Of a stretch of 64,000 nt of DNA, positions 26,858 through 35,713 are shown one piece after another. The stretch is taken from NCBI GenBank assembly GCA_025359085.1, contig JANYHL010000043.1, forward strand, positions 17,020-81,019, in the 5' to 3' direction. The position numbers and the translations under genes are program-made. How positions within the stretch are numbered: position 1 is the first letter of the stretch; each line of letters opens with the position of its first letter. The DNA is from Gammaproteobacteria bacterium. Lineage in GTDB: Bacteria > Pseudomonadota > Gammaproteobacteria > Burkholderiales > Burkholderiaceae_C. The notes beneath the pieces were generated by a model that had not been told where the DNA came from, made no database searches, and saw nothing but the letters and a program-made list of their open reading frames with translations.

Positions 26858-29560
26858 TTAAGATGCACGTTCAAGGCGTGCCGCGCAGACCTTGAATTCG
26901 GGAATCTTGGCGATCGGATCGAGCGCGTCGTTGGTCAACCGGTTGGCGGGCGCTTCGGCGAAATGAAAGGCCATGAACAAAGCGCCTTTATCGATGCGGG
27001 TGGTGACGTTGGCTCGCGTTGTGACCTTGCCCCGGCGGGTTTCTACGTGCACCATTTCACCCTGCCCCACCCCCAGTCTGGCGGCGTCGTCGGGATGGAT
27101 TTCCACCTCGCCGTCGGGCACCAGGGTGTTGAGCGTGTAGGAGCGACGCGTCATGCTGCCGGTGTGGTAGTGCTCAAGCAGACGGCCCGTCGACAACAGC
27201 AGCGGGTATTCGCCACACGGCAACTCCATCGACGGGCGGTAATCGAGCGCAGCCAACAGCGCCAGGCCACGGGTGAACCGTTCCTTGTGCAAGATCGGCG
27301 TCCCCGGATGATCCTCGGTTGGGCAGGGCCAGCGCAGTCCGACTTTTTCCAGACGGGCATAGGTCATGCCGCGGTAGGAAGGGGTCACCATGCGCATTTC
27401 ATTGAACAGCGCCAGCGGGGTTGCCGGGAAATCGACCGCCCCTAATCGTGCCGCCAGGTCGGCAATGATTTCGTAATCCTGACGCACACCGGGCAGGGGG
27501 TCGATCACCGGGCGGCCAATCTGGACACGTCGCTCCGTATTGACGTAGGTGCCCAGCTTTTCCGCGAAGGAGGCCGCAGGCAACACAACATCGGCGAGTT
27601 GCGCAGTTTCAGTCAGGAAAATATCCTGCACGACGATGAAATCGAGCTTCCTCAGTTGTTCTTCGGCATGGCGCAAATTCGGGTCGGCCATCATCGGGTT
27701 TTCACCCATGATGTAAAGCGCCTTGATCTGCTCACCGGCCTGGTCAACCATCACCGTGACTGGCAGGCCGTTTTCAGTGTCCATCGTGGACGCATCGATG
27801 CCCCAGGCCCGGGCGAATTTCTCACGCACGCCAGCGTCGCCCACCGGCTGATAACCGGAAAAAACATTGGGCAGTGCGCCCATGTCGCAGGCCCCTTGTA
27901 CATTGGACTGGCCGCGCAGCGGATTGATACCGCCGCCTTCGACACCCAGATTGCCCGTGATCAACGCCAGGTTGGAAATGGCCTTGACGTTGTCAACGCC
28001 GTGCGAGTGCTGGGTGATGCCCATGCTGTAATAAATGGCAGCCCGCCCACCCGTGGCATAGAGCCGGGCCATGGCGTAAAGGTCATCCCCGGAAATGCCG
28101 GTGATCGCCGACACGAGCTCAGGCGTATAGGCTTGCAGGCTTTGGTAGTACGCGTCCCAGCCTTCGCAGCGGGCATCAATGAAGGCCTGGTTGTGCCAGC
28201 CATTGTCGATGATGATCTTTTGTATCGCCATCAGCCACGCCACGTCGCTGCCGCCTTTCTGGCGGATGTGGATGTCAGCCACCTTGGCCAAGTCGATTTC
28301 ACGCGGATCAACAACGATCAGCTTGACACCGTTTTCCTTGACCGCTTTTTTAATCATGCCCCCAAACACCGGATGACACCAGGTGGTATTGCTGCCCGTG
28401 ATGAGAATGACTTTAGACTTCATCACCTCCTGCATGCTGTTGGTCATGGCGCCAGAACCCAAGGTGGCAGCCAGACCGGCAACGGTTGATGCGTGGCATA
28501 AACGGGCGCAGTGGTCAATGTTGTTGGTCTTCAGCACGCCTCGGGCGAAGCGCATCATGGCGTAGTTTTCTTCGTTGCTGACCTTGGCCGAACTCAAACA
28601 GCCAATGGCACGCGCGCCATCCTTGGCCATCACTTTCTGGAGCCCGGCTGCAGCGGCAGTCATGGCTTCTTCCCAGCTGGCTGGCACCAGTTTGCCGTCC
28701 TTGCGAATCAGCGGCGTCGTCAGGCGCTCGGGGCTGTTCACAAAGTCCAGACCAAAGCGGCCTTTGACGCACAGGCTGCCCTGGTTGGGTAAATCCTGCC
28801 AGTTCTCTTCCGAGCCCAGGCCGTAAAGAATTTTGTTGCCCTTGGTAACGATGTCAATATTGCAGCCAACCCCACAGTAAGCACAAATGGTACGGGTTTT
28901 CTTCAGCTCCCAGGTGCGCGCTTTGCCCTCTGCAGACTGCGGGACCAGGGCGCCCGTCGGGCAAACCTGGACGCATTCACCACAGCGCACGCAAGACGAT
29001 TCGCCCATCGGCAGATCGTCATCGCAAATGACCCGCATGTCATGACCGCGCCCGCCGAAACTGAGCACTTCGTGCATGACCACCTTGTTACAGGCATCAA
29101 CGCAGCGGCCACACTTCACACACTTGCTGGCATCGAAGATGATGGACTCTGAACTGGTGTCACAGGACCGCTCACGGTGCACCGGATCCACCAAGTACGA
29201 CGGCTTCTTGATGCCGAGAAAGTGAGCGGCGGTTTGCAGCTCGCAGTCGCCGTTTTTTTGGCAGGACATGCAATCATGGTCGCCCACGGACAGTTGCAGA
29301 TCAATGACCAATTTTTGCGCCGCCACCGCTTTCTCAGTTTCGGTGCAAACCTTCATGCCCTCCTGAACGAGGGTGGTGCAAGTCGTTTGCAAACCACGCA
29401 TGCCATCGATTTCGGCGACGCAAGCGCGGCACTTGCCGGCCGTCCCGGAACGGGGGTAGTAACAAAGCGAGGGAATATAAAGGCCGTTATCCCGGGCAGT
29501 TTGCAGGACGCTGGCGCCCGCTTTGGCTTCGCACGCGATGCCGTTGATAGTGATGCGCAT
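26858..29560 (-). CDS. fdhA: NAD-dependent formate dehydrogenase, alpha (catalytic) subunit
   Basis: This 900-residue Mo/W enzyme oxidises formate to CO2. In order it has a plant-type [2Fe-2S] domain (SLCYYPRSGTAGKCRACVAE), a His-Cys3 cluster (HDCMSCQKNGDCELQ), and a double [4Fe-4S] ferredoxin module (CVKCGRCVDACNK and CVRCGECVQVCPTG). The molybdopterin domain follows with its own cluster (CAYCGVGCNIDIV). The metal ligand is cysteine in HCARLCHASTVAGL, aligning with the selenocysteine of E. coli FdhF. An AAGGAG site precedes ATG 29560. It follows the beta subunit closely (gap about 11 bp). Confidence 0.95.
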   Translation of the reverse strand: MRITINGIACEAKAGASVLQTARDNGLYIPSLCYYPRSGTAGKCRACVAEIDGMRGLQTTCTTLVQEGMKVCTETEKAVAAQKLVIDLQLSVGDHDCMSCQKNGDCELQTAAHFLGIKKPSYLVDPVHRERSCDTSSESIIFDASKCVKCGRCVDACNKVVMHEVLSFGGRGHDMRVICDDDLPMGESSCVRCGECVQVCPTGALVPQSAEGKARTWELKKTRTICAYCGVGCNIDIVTKGNKILYGLGSEENWQDLPNQGSLCVKGRFGLDFVNSPERLTTPLIRKDGKLVPASWEEAMTAAAAGLQKVMAKDGARAIGCLSSAKVSNEENYAMMRFARGVLKTNNIDHCARLCHASTVAGLAATLGSGAMTNSMQEVMKSKVILITGSNTTWCHPVFGGMIKKAVKENGVKLIVVDPREIDLAKVADIHIRQKGGSDVAWLMAIQKIIIDNGWHNQAFIDARCEGWDAYYQSLQAYTPELVSAITGISGDDLYAMARLYATGGRAAIYYSMGITQHSHGVDNVKAISNLALITGNLGVEGGGINPLRGQSNVQGACDMGALPNVFSGYQPVGDAGVREKFARAWGIDASTMDTENGLPVTVMVDQAGEQIKALYIMGENPMMADPNLRHAEEQLRKLDFIVVQDIFLTETAQLADVVLPAASFAEKLGTYVNTERRVQIGRPVIDPLPGVRQDYEIIADLAARLGAVDFPATPLALFNEMRMVTPSYRGMTYARLEKVGLRWPCPTEDHPGTPILHKERFTRGLALLAALDYRPSMELPCGEYPLLLSTGRLLEHYHTGSMTRRSYTLNTLVPDGEVEIHPDDAARLGVGQGEMVHVETRRGKVTTRANVTTRIDKGALFMAFHFAEAPANRLTNDALDPIAKIPEFKVCAARLERAS

Positions 29561-29571
29561 GGCGATGCTCC

Positions 29572-31293
29572 TTATGAGCGCAGCAACGCGTCAAATTCGT
29601 TGCGAAACTTGGTGACCATCGCTCGGATAGGCAGTGAGAATGCCTCCCCTAACGGGCAGATCGTCAGACCGACGATGGTATGGGTCAGGGCAAGGATGCG
29701 GTCAATGTCCTGCGTCTGGCCTTGGCCCGCCAGTAATTTCTCGATCAGGCACTGGATGGCAACCGAGCCGTCACGGCAGGGCGTGCACTGGCCACAAGAC
29801 TCGTGGGCATAAAACTTGATGGTGCGCAACGCCAGTTTCGGAATGGAGACTGTGTCGTTGACCACCATGATGCCAGCCGAACCGAGCACGGTGCCGGCGG
29901 CAGCACAGGAGTCGTAATCCATTTTCAAATCCTTGATCTCATCGGGCTTCAGAATGGGCGCGGACAAGCCGCCAACAATGACCCCCTTGAGTTGGCCTTT
30001 GACGCCACCGGCGGCGTCAAGAAGGGTCGCCAGCGGCGTACCGAGCGGGAACTCATAGACACCCGGTCGATGCACGTGGCCACTGATGCCAAAAATCTTC
30101 GGCCCATAGCCGGTGGAACTGCCCATAGCGCGAAACCCTTCGGCACCATGGTTGAGAATGAAAGGCAAGCAGGCCAGCGTTTCGACGTTATTGACGATGG
30201 TCGGACAGCCATACAAGCCTTTGCTGGCCGGAAATGGCGGCTTCAGACGCGGCGTGCCACGCCCGCCTTCCAATGACTGAATGAGCGCCGTCTCATCGCC
30301 GCAAACATAAGAACCGGCGCCCAAAAAAACGACAATATCGACATGCGCCAGCAGGCCGGCCGCCTTGGCTTCTTCGATGGCCTTTTCGAGAATAAAAGAA
30401 ATCCAGCGAAATTCGCCACGAATGTAGATGAAAGCTTTCTTGGCGCCGAAGGCGTGGGCCGCGATGGCTATCCCCTCCACCAGCAGGTGCGGGTCGTACT
30501 CCATGATCTGGCGATCCTTGAAGGTGCCCGGCTCGCCTTCGTCGGCGTTGGCAATCAGGTAGACCGGACGCGGATCGTCTTTCGGCAGAAAGCCCCACTT
30601 GGTTCCAGCCGAAAAACCGGCTCCGCCGCGACCTCGCAACACAGCGCGCCCGACTTCATCGGCCACCTCCGCCGACGTTTGTGCCAACGCCTTGGCCAAG
30701 GCGGTATAGCCTTCATCAGCCTGATAGGTCGCCAGTGCAGTGGAATTCGGGGTTAAACGGTGCTTCAACAGCACGCTGCGTTCGCCACCGACGTGATTGA
30801 CGGGCTCCGAGGTCGGCATTTCGCCTGTTCTTAGCGCGGCAATCAGTGCGTCGGTCTTGGCGATCGTCATCGACTCCTGATAACTATCGTTGACCTGAAT
30901 CACCGGACAGGTGCCACAGGCACCCAGGTCCTGGACCCGGGAGAGCGTAAAGAGGCCATCGGCGGTGGTTTCGCCGACCGCAATGCCCAGGCTCTGCGCC
31001 AGATGGGCGAGAATTTCGTCAGCCCCCATCAGCATGCCCGGCACATTGGTATCGACCTGCAGGTGATACTTGCCAACCGGGGCTTTATTGATCATCGTGT
31101 AATAAGTCGCTACACCATGCACCTTGCTTTTGGAAACCTTGAGGTGCGCAGCCACCTGCCGGGCGTCTTCCTTGAGCAGCTGATTGTTGTTTTCTCGCTG
31201 CACCAAGTCGAGACAAGGCAACAAGGCAGATTCACGTTGGGGGTAACGCGCCGCCAGCCTGTCGATGCGCTGAAGAATATGTTCGGTGATCAT
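29572..31293 (-). CDS. fdhB: NAD-dependent formate dehydrogenase, beta subunit (NuoE-NuoF fusion)
   Basis: This 573-residue protein fuses a thioredoxin-fold NuoE-like domain (1-165) to a NuoF-like diaphorase (180-573). The diaphorase has the NADH/FMN sites RGRGGAGFSAGTKW, ANADEGEPGTFKDR and GAGSYVCGDETALIQSLEG, and the [4Fe-4S] motif ESCGQCTPCRDG with a later ICPLG. It passes electrons from the alpha subunit to NAD. In the NuoE domain the usual four cysteines are mostly gone: homologous positions read QVDTNVPGML and VQDLGACGTCPV, so the N1a-type [2Fe-2S] cluster is probably missing. Two-gene fdh operons with this fusion are known in other proteobacteria. Confidence 0.92.
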   Translation of the reverse strand: MITEHILQRIDRLAARYPQRESALLPCLDLVQRENNNQLLKEDARQVAAHLKVSKSKVHGVATYYTMINKAPVGKYHLQVDTNVPGMLMGADEILAHLAQSLGIAVGETTADGLFTLSRVQDLGACGTCPVIQVNDSYQESMTIAKTDALIAALRTGEMPTSEPVNHVGGERSVLLKHRLTPNSTALATYQADEGYTALAKALAQTSAEVADEVGRAVLRGRGGAGFSAGTKWGFLPKDDPRPVYLIANADEGEPGTFKDRQIMEYDPHLLVEGIAIAAHAFGAKKAFIYIRGEFRWISFILEKAIEEAKAAGLLAHVDIVVFLGAGSYVCGDETALIQSLEGGRGTPRLKPPFPASKGLYGCPTIVNNVETLACLPFILNHGAEGFRAMGSSTGYGPKIFGISGHVHRPGVYEFPLGTPLATLLDAAGGVKGQLKGVIVGGLSAPILKPDEIKDLKMDYDSCAAAGTVLGSAGIMVVNDTVSIPKLALRTIKFYAHESCGQCTPCRDGSVAIQCLIEKLLAGQGQTQDIDRILALTHTIVGLTICPLGEAFSLPIRAMVTKFRNEFDALLRS

Positions 31294-31319
31294 TGACCGG
31301 CTCCGTGCTTCAATTGAAC

Positions 31320-32696
31320 TTAAGCCTTCTTGACGAACGGTTTGTTATTCAATGCAAAGGACACCAGCATCCCCGCCGCCAGGAAGCCCGCGCCGATCAG
31401 GAAGATCAGACTGGCGGCCCGGGTGGGATTGTCCTTGAGCGTGTCTTTGATGATGGCCACAATTTGCGGTCCAATCAAACCGCCCATGGCCCACGCTGTC
31501 AACAGGCAGCCATAGACCACGCCCATGACCTTGTTCCCAAACACCGTCAAAACGAATGAAGGTGCGGTACCAAAACCGCCACCGTAACAAAGCAGGACGT
31601 AACAAACGAGAGCACCAAAAATGTACGGGTTGGTGACTTGCGTCATGAGCAAGAACACCACGATCTGCGAGGCCAGAATGGCGCGGAACGTCTGGATGCG
31701 GCCAATCTTGTCGGACAGACTGCCCCAAAAGAAACGCCCAATGCCGTTGAACACCGAACTGACGGCGATGAGCGTGCCCCCCGCGGCAGCCAAGGCCGCC
31801 GCCGTCATGCCGGGGTCGGTCACTTTGAACAAGTCCTGGATCAAGGGCGACTGGAAGCCGATGAACATAATGCCGGCGGTGATATTGCAAAAGAAGACAA
31901 ACCACATCAACCAGAAGCGACTGGACTTCACACACTCACTGGGCGTGACGCTTTCGTCATGGTCATCTGCTTTGGCTGCGGCCGAACCCTGCCAGCCCGG
32001 CGGAGCGTAGCCAACGGGCGGGTTTTGCAAGACGTAGGCCGCAATCACGCCCGGAATACCAAGGACAAAGGCCATGTAATAGAACACGGTCGGCCAGACA
32101 ACAGTGGTCACGCCGTTCTCGGTCACCGAGCAAATATCCAGCAAAAACGGGCCAATAACCTTGCTCATGAGCAGAGCGCCGAAGCCGAAGCCCATGACCA
32201 CCATGCCGGTAATGAAACCCTTCTTATCGGGAAACCACTTGGCGGCGGTCGCCACCGGGGTCACGTAACCGAGCCCGAGCCCGATACCCCCGATCACGCC
32301 GAGGCCCACATACAGCAGAGGCAGATTCTTGCTCACCAAGGCAAAGCCACCGATAGCCCAGCCGAGCGCGTAAAGCAGTGCACCAGCGACCGCCAGTTTG
32401 CGAGGACCGTGTTTGGGCAATAGAACACCGCCGACGGCAGCGGAAAGACCTAGAAAGCAGATGGCCAAAGAAAGAATCCAGGCCACTTGCTGGTTATTCC
32501 AGCCCGCATAGTTCATCAACGGTTTTTGAAAGTAGCTCCATGAATAAATCGTACCCAGAACCAATTGCAGTACCGTGCCCATGATGGCCACGAGCCAGCG
32601 ATTGGGCGCCGTGTTGGCATCCTCGCCTCTGGCAAACGGCCTTTGGAACCCCGGGTCGCCGGCAGTTGCCGCGTTCACTTTAAGATTGCTCGACAT
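31320..32696 (-). CDS. MFS transporter, oxalate/formate antiporter family
   Basis: This 458-residue inner-membrane protein has twelve predicted helices and OxlT-like features. RWLVAIMGTVLQLVLGTIYS and SYFQKPLM open the first half, GLGLGYVTPVATAAKWFPDK lies in the middle, and NGIGRFFWGSLSDKIGR sits in the central loop of the second half. ATG 32696 is preferred to an upstream non-ATG start because it gives a normal N-terminus and has an AGGAGA site. It sits 26 bp before fdhB and may import formate or exchange it for another carboxylate. Confidence 0.85.
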   Translation of the reverse strand: MSSNLKVNAATAGDPGFQRPFARGEDANTAPNRWLVAIMGTVLQLVLGTIYSWSYFQKPLMNYAGWNNQQVAWILSLAICFLGLSAAVGGVLLPKHGPRKLAVAGALLYALGWAIGGFALVSKNLPLLYVGLGVIGGIGLGLGYVTPVATAAKWFPDKKGFITGMVVMGFGFGALLMSKVIGPFLLDICSVTENGVTTVVWPTVFYYMAFVLGIPGVIAAYVLQNPPVGYAPPGWQGSAAAKADDHDESVTPSECVKSSRFWLMWFVFFCNITAGIMFIGFQSPLIQDLFKVTDPGMTAAALAAAGGTLIAVSSVFNGIGRFFWGSLSDKIGRIQTFRAILASQIVVFLLMTQVTNPYIFGALVCYVLLCYGGGFGTAPSFVLTVFGNKVMGVVYGCLLTAWAMGGLIGPQIVAIIKDTLKDNPTRAASLIFLIGAGFLAAGMLVSFALNNKPFVKKA

Positions 32697-32822
32697 GGTT
32701 GACACTTGTCTCCTGTGGTGTGCGCCCACTTGTTGCGGGTGGCGGAGAGTGTCAATGCAAGGTCAGCAGTTGGTCCAATTGTTAATGAACATGACCCGAT
32801 ACAGAAACATTATGGCTTCTAA

Positions 32823-32832
32823 GGGTATACCC
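32823..32832. promoter_or_regulatory. Possible LysR-type operator
   Basis: The perfect 10-bp palindrome GGGTATACCC lies in the 192-bp gap between the lysR stop and the MFS start. This is where a LysR site controlling the formate operon would be expected. The assignment is by position only. Confidence 0.35.
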
Positions 32833-32888
32833 CATGTTCAAGCCGATTCAGGTCACCGCACGGGACCTCGACGTCTGGGCCATTCTGA

Positions 32889-33830
32889 TTAAGGCAAACC
32901 GGCATGAGATGCGAGGTGTTGCAACCAAGTGGGGTCGTCGGCCATGTCAAGCGCTGCACGAAGAGCATGGGATGGACGATCACTGAACGAGTACATGAAT
33001 CCTATCGGCGTCAACACCTCCGGCGCATTCAAAGGCACGGTCTCCAGTTCAGAATAACCGCGCAGCACGTTGACCAGCGCCCCCGGCAAAATGCTGCTGA
33101 CTTCGCCCGCCAACACCGTCATGCCCAGGGCCAGTATGGAATTGGTTTCAATCACTGGCTTGATGACAATGCCAGCTTGCCGGAAAGCGTCCTCCACAAT
33201 GGCTCGGTTGTGCATGTCCGGTGTCAACAGGCACAGTGGAAATTGCGCTGCGGCTTGCCACGACATCGGGCGCCTCTTGGCGCTCAAGCCTTTTCTTCCG
33301 GATTGGGCTTTGCGGCGCAATAAAAAATAACGTTCGGTGTACTGATGAATGGTGGTCAATTTTGCGGCCTTTACCTGTAATCGGCCAGTAAAGCCAAATC
33401 CAAGATCCAGCGAAAGGTCCTGCAGACCAACCTCAATATCAGACGAACTCATCGCCCACAAGACCAGAGAAAGACCCGGATGTCGGGCCTGCAACACCCC
33501 GGAAAATCGCGCAGCCATCGGCATCACCGTGGGCACCGCAGCCAGCGTCAGGGTGCCTGTGGGATGACCGGCTGCGCTTTTGAGATCTTGTTGCAGCAGT
33601 TTCTGTTCCTGCAGCATCCGCTGGGCGCTGACAAAGATACGCTCGCCCTCGGGCGTGAAACTTTGAAACGAGCGACCTCGTTTGACAATGGCGGTACCAA
33701 ACTCTTCTTCCAGGGCGCGAATGGCATTCGACAAGGCGGGCTGGGTGATGTGACAGGCTTCGGCGGCGCGCCCGAAGTGCTTGTGCTGGTGAAGCGCAGT
33801 CAGGTAGATCAGTGATGTAAACAAGTTCAT
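32889..33830 (-). CDS. LysR family transcriptional regulator
   Basis: This 313-residue protein has an N-terminal winged helix with TALHQHKHFGRAAEACHITQPALSNAIRALEEEFG in two parts (residues 11-45), followed by GTAIVKRGRSFQSFTPEG. A periplasmic-binding-like effector domain (about 92-300) follows. It is upstream of and co-directional with the MFS-fdhB-fdhA-ferritin genes and probably regulates them. A co-located LysR protein is common for formate dehydrogenase operons. The effector, perhaps formate, is inferred. Confidence 0.88.
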   Translation of the reverse strand: MNLFTSLIYLTALHQHKHFGRAAEACHITQPALSNAIRALEEEFGTAIVKRGRSFQSFTPEGERIFVSAQRMLQEQKLLQQDLKSAAGHPTGTLTLAAVPTVMPMAARFSGVLQARHPGLSLVLWAMSSSDIEVGLQDLSLDLGFGFTGRLQVKAAKLTTIHQYTERYFLLRRKAQSGRKGLSAKRRPMSWQAAAQFPLCLLTPDMHNRAIVEDAFRQAGIVIKPVIETNSILALGMTVLAGEVSSILPGALVNVLRGYSELETVPLNAPEVLTPIGFMYSFSDRPSHALRAALDMADDPTWLQHLASHAGLP

Positions 33831-33872
33831 AAGTGCTGGAAGTCTATGGGTTCTGTCGCGATAAGCCTAGCC

Positions 33873-34001
33873 GCAATACTGTTCAGATAACGCCCTATCA
33901 CCGTTCGGGCTGAGCCGCCTGTCCTGAGCTCTGTCGAAGGGGTCGAAGCCTGGCAGCCCTTCGACAGGCTCAGGGCGAACGGGCTTAAGTGAACAGCATT
34001 G
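33873..34001. repeat. MITE/REP-like palindromic element, copy 2
   Basis: AATACTGTTCAGATAACG at the left and TGAACAGCATTG at the right form imperfect terminal inverted repeats around the arms CCGTTCGGGCTGAGCC and CTTCGACAGGCTCAGGGCG. It carries about 25 extra bases in the left arm compared with copy 1 at 9671-9773. It lies between the fmt stop and the lysR start. Confidence 0.8.
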
Positions 34002-34004
34002 ATG

Positions 34005-34973
34005 CTAGCCGTGCGGGTCAAACACCATGCCGGGCTGCACATCAAAGCCGCGCAAGAATTCGGCCACGCCCAGTCGTTTGCCGCCGGAGCGCTGCAACTG
34101 CGTGATAGTTACTATTGATTTCATAGCTGCCACCGCAATACCAACGGGGTCTACGGCCAGAATTGATCCAAATTCTGCAGCAACAGGCGGTTTTTCAGTC
34201 GAAAGCTCGGCCAGCCAGATTTTGAGCGTTTCCCCATTCAACACTGCGCTGGCGCCCGGGAATGGATTGAAGGCACGGATGCGTTGCGTGATCAGCGCCG
34301 CACTTTGCGTCCAGTCAATCGCCGCCTCGTGTTTTTCAATTTTGTGCGCATAAGTCACGCCCTCAGCGGCCTGTGCCAGCGGCTGCAAACGGCCTTGCGC
34401 GGCCAAGTCCAGCGCTTGCCGCATCAGTTGCCCCCCCAACTCGGCCAGCCGGTCCTGCAAGCTGCCGGTGGTATCCGCAGCCGTAATCGGGATCGCCTGC
34501 GCCAGCAGCATGGCGCCGGTGTCGAGCCCGGCGTCCATTTGCATGATGGTGACGCCGGTTTGCGCGTCGCCCGCCTCAACGGCGCGGTGAATCGGTGCCG
34601 CGCCACGCCAGCGCGGCAGCAGTGACGCGTGAATATTGAAGCAGCCACGGACGGTCACCGCCAGCACCCACGGCGGCAGGATCAGGCCGTAGGCCGCCAC
34701 CACCATGGCATCAGCCTGCGCCGCCGCCAGCGCCTGCTGCGCGGCCCTTGCCGCCTCAGGGTATTTGCCATCCAGGCGCAAGCTGCGCGGTTGCGCCAGC
34801 GCCAGCCCGTGCTCCAGCGCAAACTGCTTGACGGCACTGGCCTGCAGCTTCAGGCCGCGCCCGGCGGGACGGTCCGGCTGCGTCAGCACCAGCGCAATTT
34901 CATGCCCGCTGGCGTGCAACTGGGCCAGCGCGACGCGGGCAAATTCGGGCGTACCGGCAAAGACCAACCTCAC
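34005..34973 (-). CDS. fmt: Methionyl-tRNA formyltransferase
   Basis: This 322-residue enzyme formylates initiator methionyl-tRNA. The catalytic core [17 protein letters not shown] and [14 protein letters not shown] is intact, with an N-terminal [10 protein letters not shown]. The start is GTG 34973, overlapping the def stop as GTGA. Residues about 265-288 in the C-terminal domain are encoded by repeat copy R6, in frame. The def-fmt pair is a conserved bacterial arrangement for N-terminal formyl-Met processing. Confidence 0.96.
   Translation of the reverse strand: MRLVFAGTPEFARVALAQLHASGHEIALVLTQPDRPAGRGLKLQASAVKQFALEHGLALAQPRSLRLDGKYPEAARAAQQALAAAQADAMVVAAYGLILPPWVLAVTVRGCFNIHASLLPRWRGAAPIHRAVEAGDAQTGVTIMQMDAGLDTGAMLLAQAIPITAADTTGSLQDRLAELGGQLMRQALDLAAQGRLQPLAQAAEGVTYAHKIEKHEAAIDWTQSAALITQRIRAFNPFPGASAVLNGETLKIWLAELSTEKPPVAAEFGSILAVDPVGIAVAAMKSIVTITQLQRSGGKRLGVAEFLRGFDVQPGMVFDPHG
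34109..34178 (+). repeat. Dispersed repeat copy R6, inside fmt
   Basis: TTTCATAGCTGCCACCGCAA, CAACGGGGTCTACGGCC and AGAATTGATCCAAATTC follow the family order. fmt reads through it on the opposite strand, giving SILAVDP, comparable to SNQAVAP in dprA and QIKAPAP in liuB. Confidence 0.65.
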
Positions 34974-35479
34974 GCACGTTCCTCGCGCAGGCTTTTGAGC
35001 ATTTTTTTCTTGATCCGGTTGCGCTTGAGCGGCGACAGGTATTCAACAAACACCTTGCCCAGCAGGTGGTCCATCTCGTGCTGGATGCAGACGGCCAGCA
35101 GGCCTTCGGCTTCAATCAGGCGCGCCTGACCCTGGCGGTCCAGCGCGGTCACGCTCACAGAATCAAAACGCTCAACGCCGTCGTAAATGCCCGGCACCGA
35201 CAGGCAACCCTCTTCGTTGAGGTGGGTCTCGGCGCTGCTCCAGACCAGCTGCGGGTTGATCAGGACCAGTGGCACATCACGTTCTTCAGAGACGTCAATC
35301 ACGATCAGACGCTCATGCACATCGATCTGCGTCGCCGCCAGACCAATGCCTTTGGCCTCGTACATGGTTTGCAGCATGTCCACGATCAGGGTTTGAACGC
35401 GCGCGTCCACCACCGCCACCGGCTTGGCCACCGTGTGCAGCTTGGGGTCGGGATAACAAAGAATCGGAAGTAAGGCCAT
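34970..35479 (-). CDS. def: Peptide deformylase
   Basis: This 169-residue metalloenzyme removes formyl groups from nascent proteins. All three motifs are intact: GIGLAATQ (44-51), EGCLS (90-94) and HEMDH (134-138), providing Cys92, His134 and His138 as metal ligands. ATG 35479 gives the standard [12 protein letters not shown] start, although the frame is open further upstream. It overlaps fmt by 4 bp. Confidence 0.96.
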   Translation of the reverse strand: MALLPILCYPDPKLHTVAKPVAVVDARVQTLIVDMLQTMYEAKGIGLAATQIDVHERLIVIDVSEERDVPLVLINPQLVWSSAETHLNEEGCLSVPGIYDGVERFDSVSVTALDRQGQARLIEAEGLLAVCIQHEMDHLLGKVFVEYLSPLKRNRIKKKMLKSLREERA

Positions 35480-35713
35480 GAGTTGATCAGTTGGGGACAG
35501 CGCTTGACGCGGCGCGCTGCCGCGCAAGGTTGAGGGATATGTCGCTATTTTCGCTACTTTTGGCGCCTTGCGCAGCCCACCGGGTGAGGAAACGTTGCCC
35601 GATCAGGGGCTTGAGTGCAAAATCGTGCGTCACTTATCATGATCTCCTCCAGGTTGGCCAGCGCGTCGCCTGGCGCCCCCAACCGCCTGAAGCCATTTGC
35701 TGCGCAGAAACCT

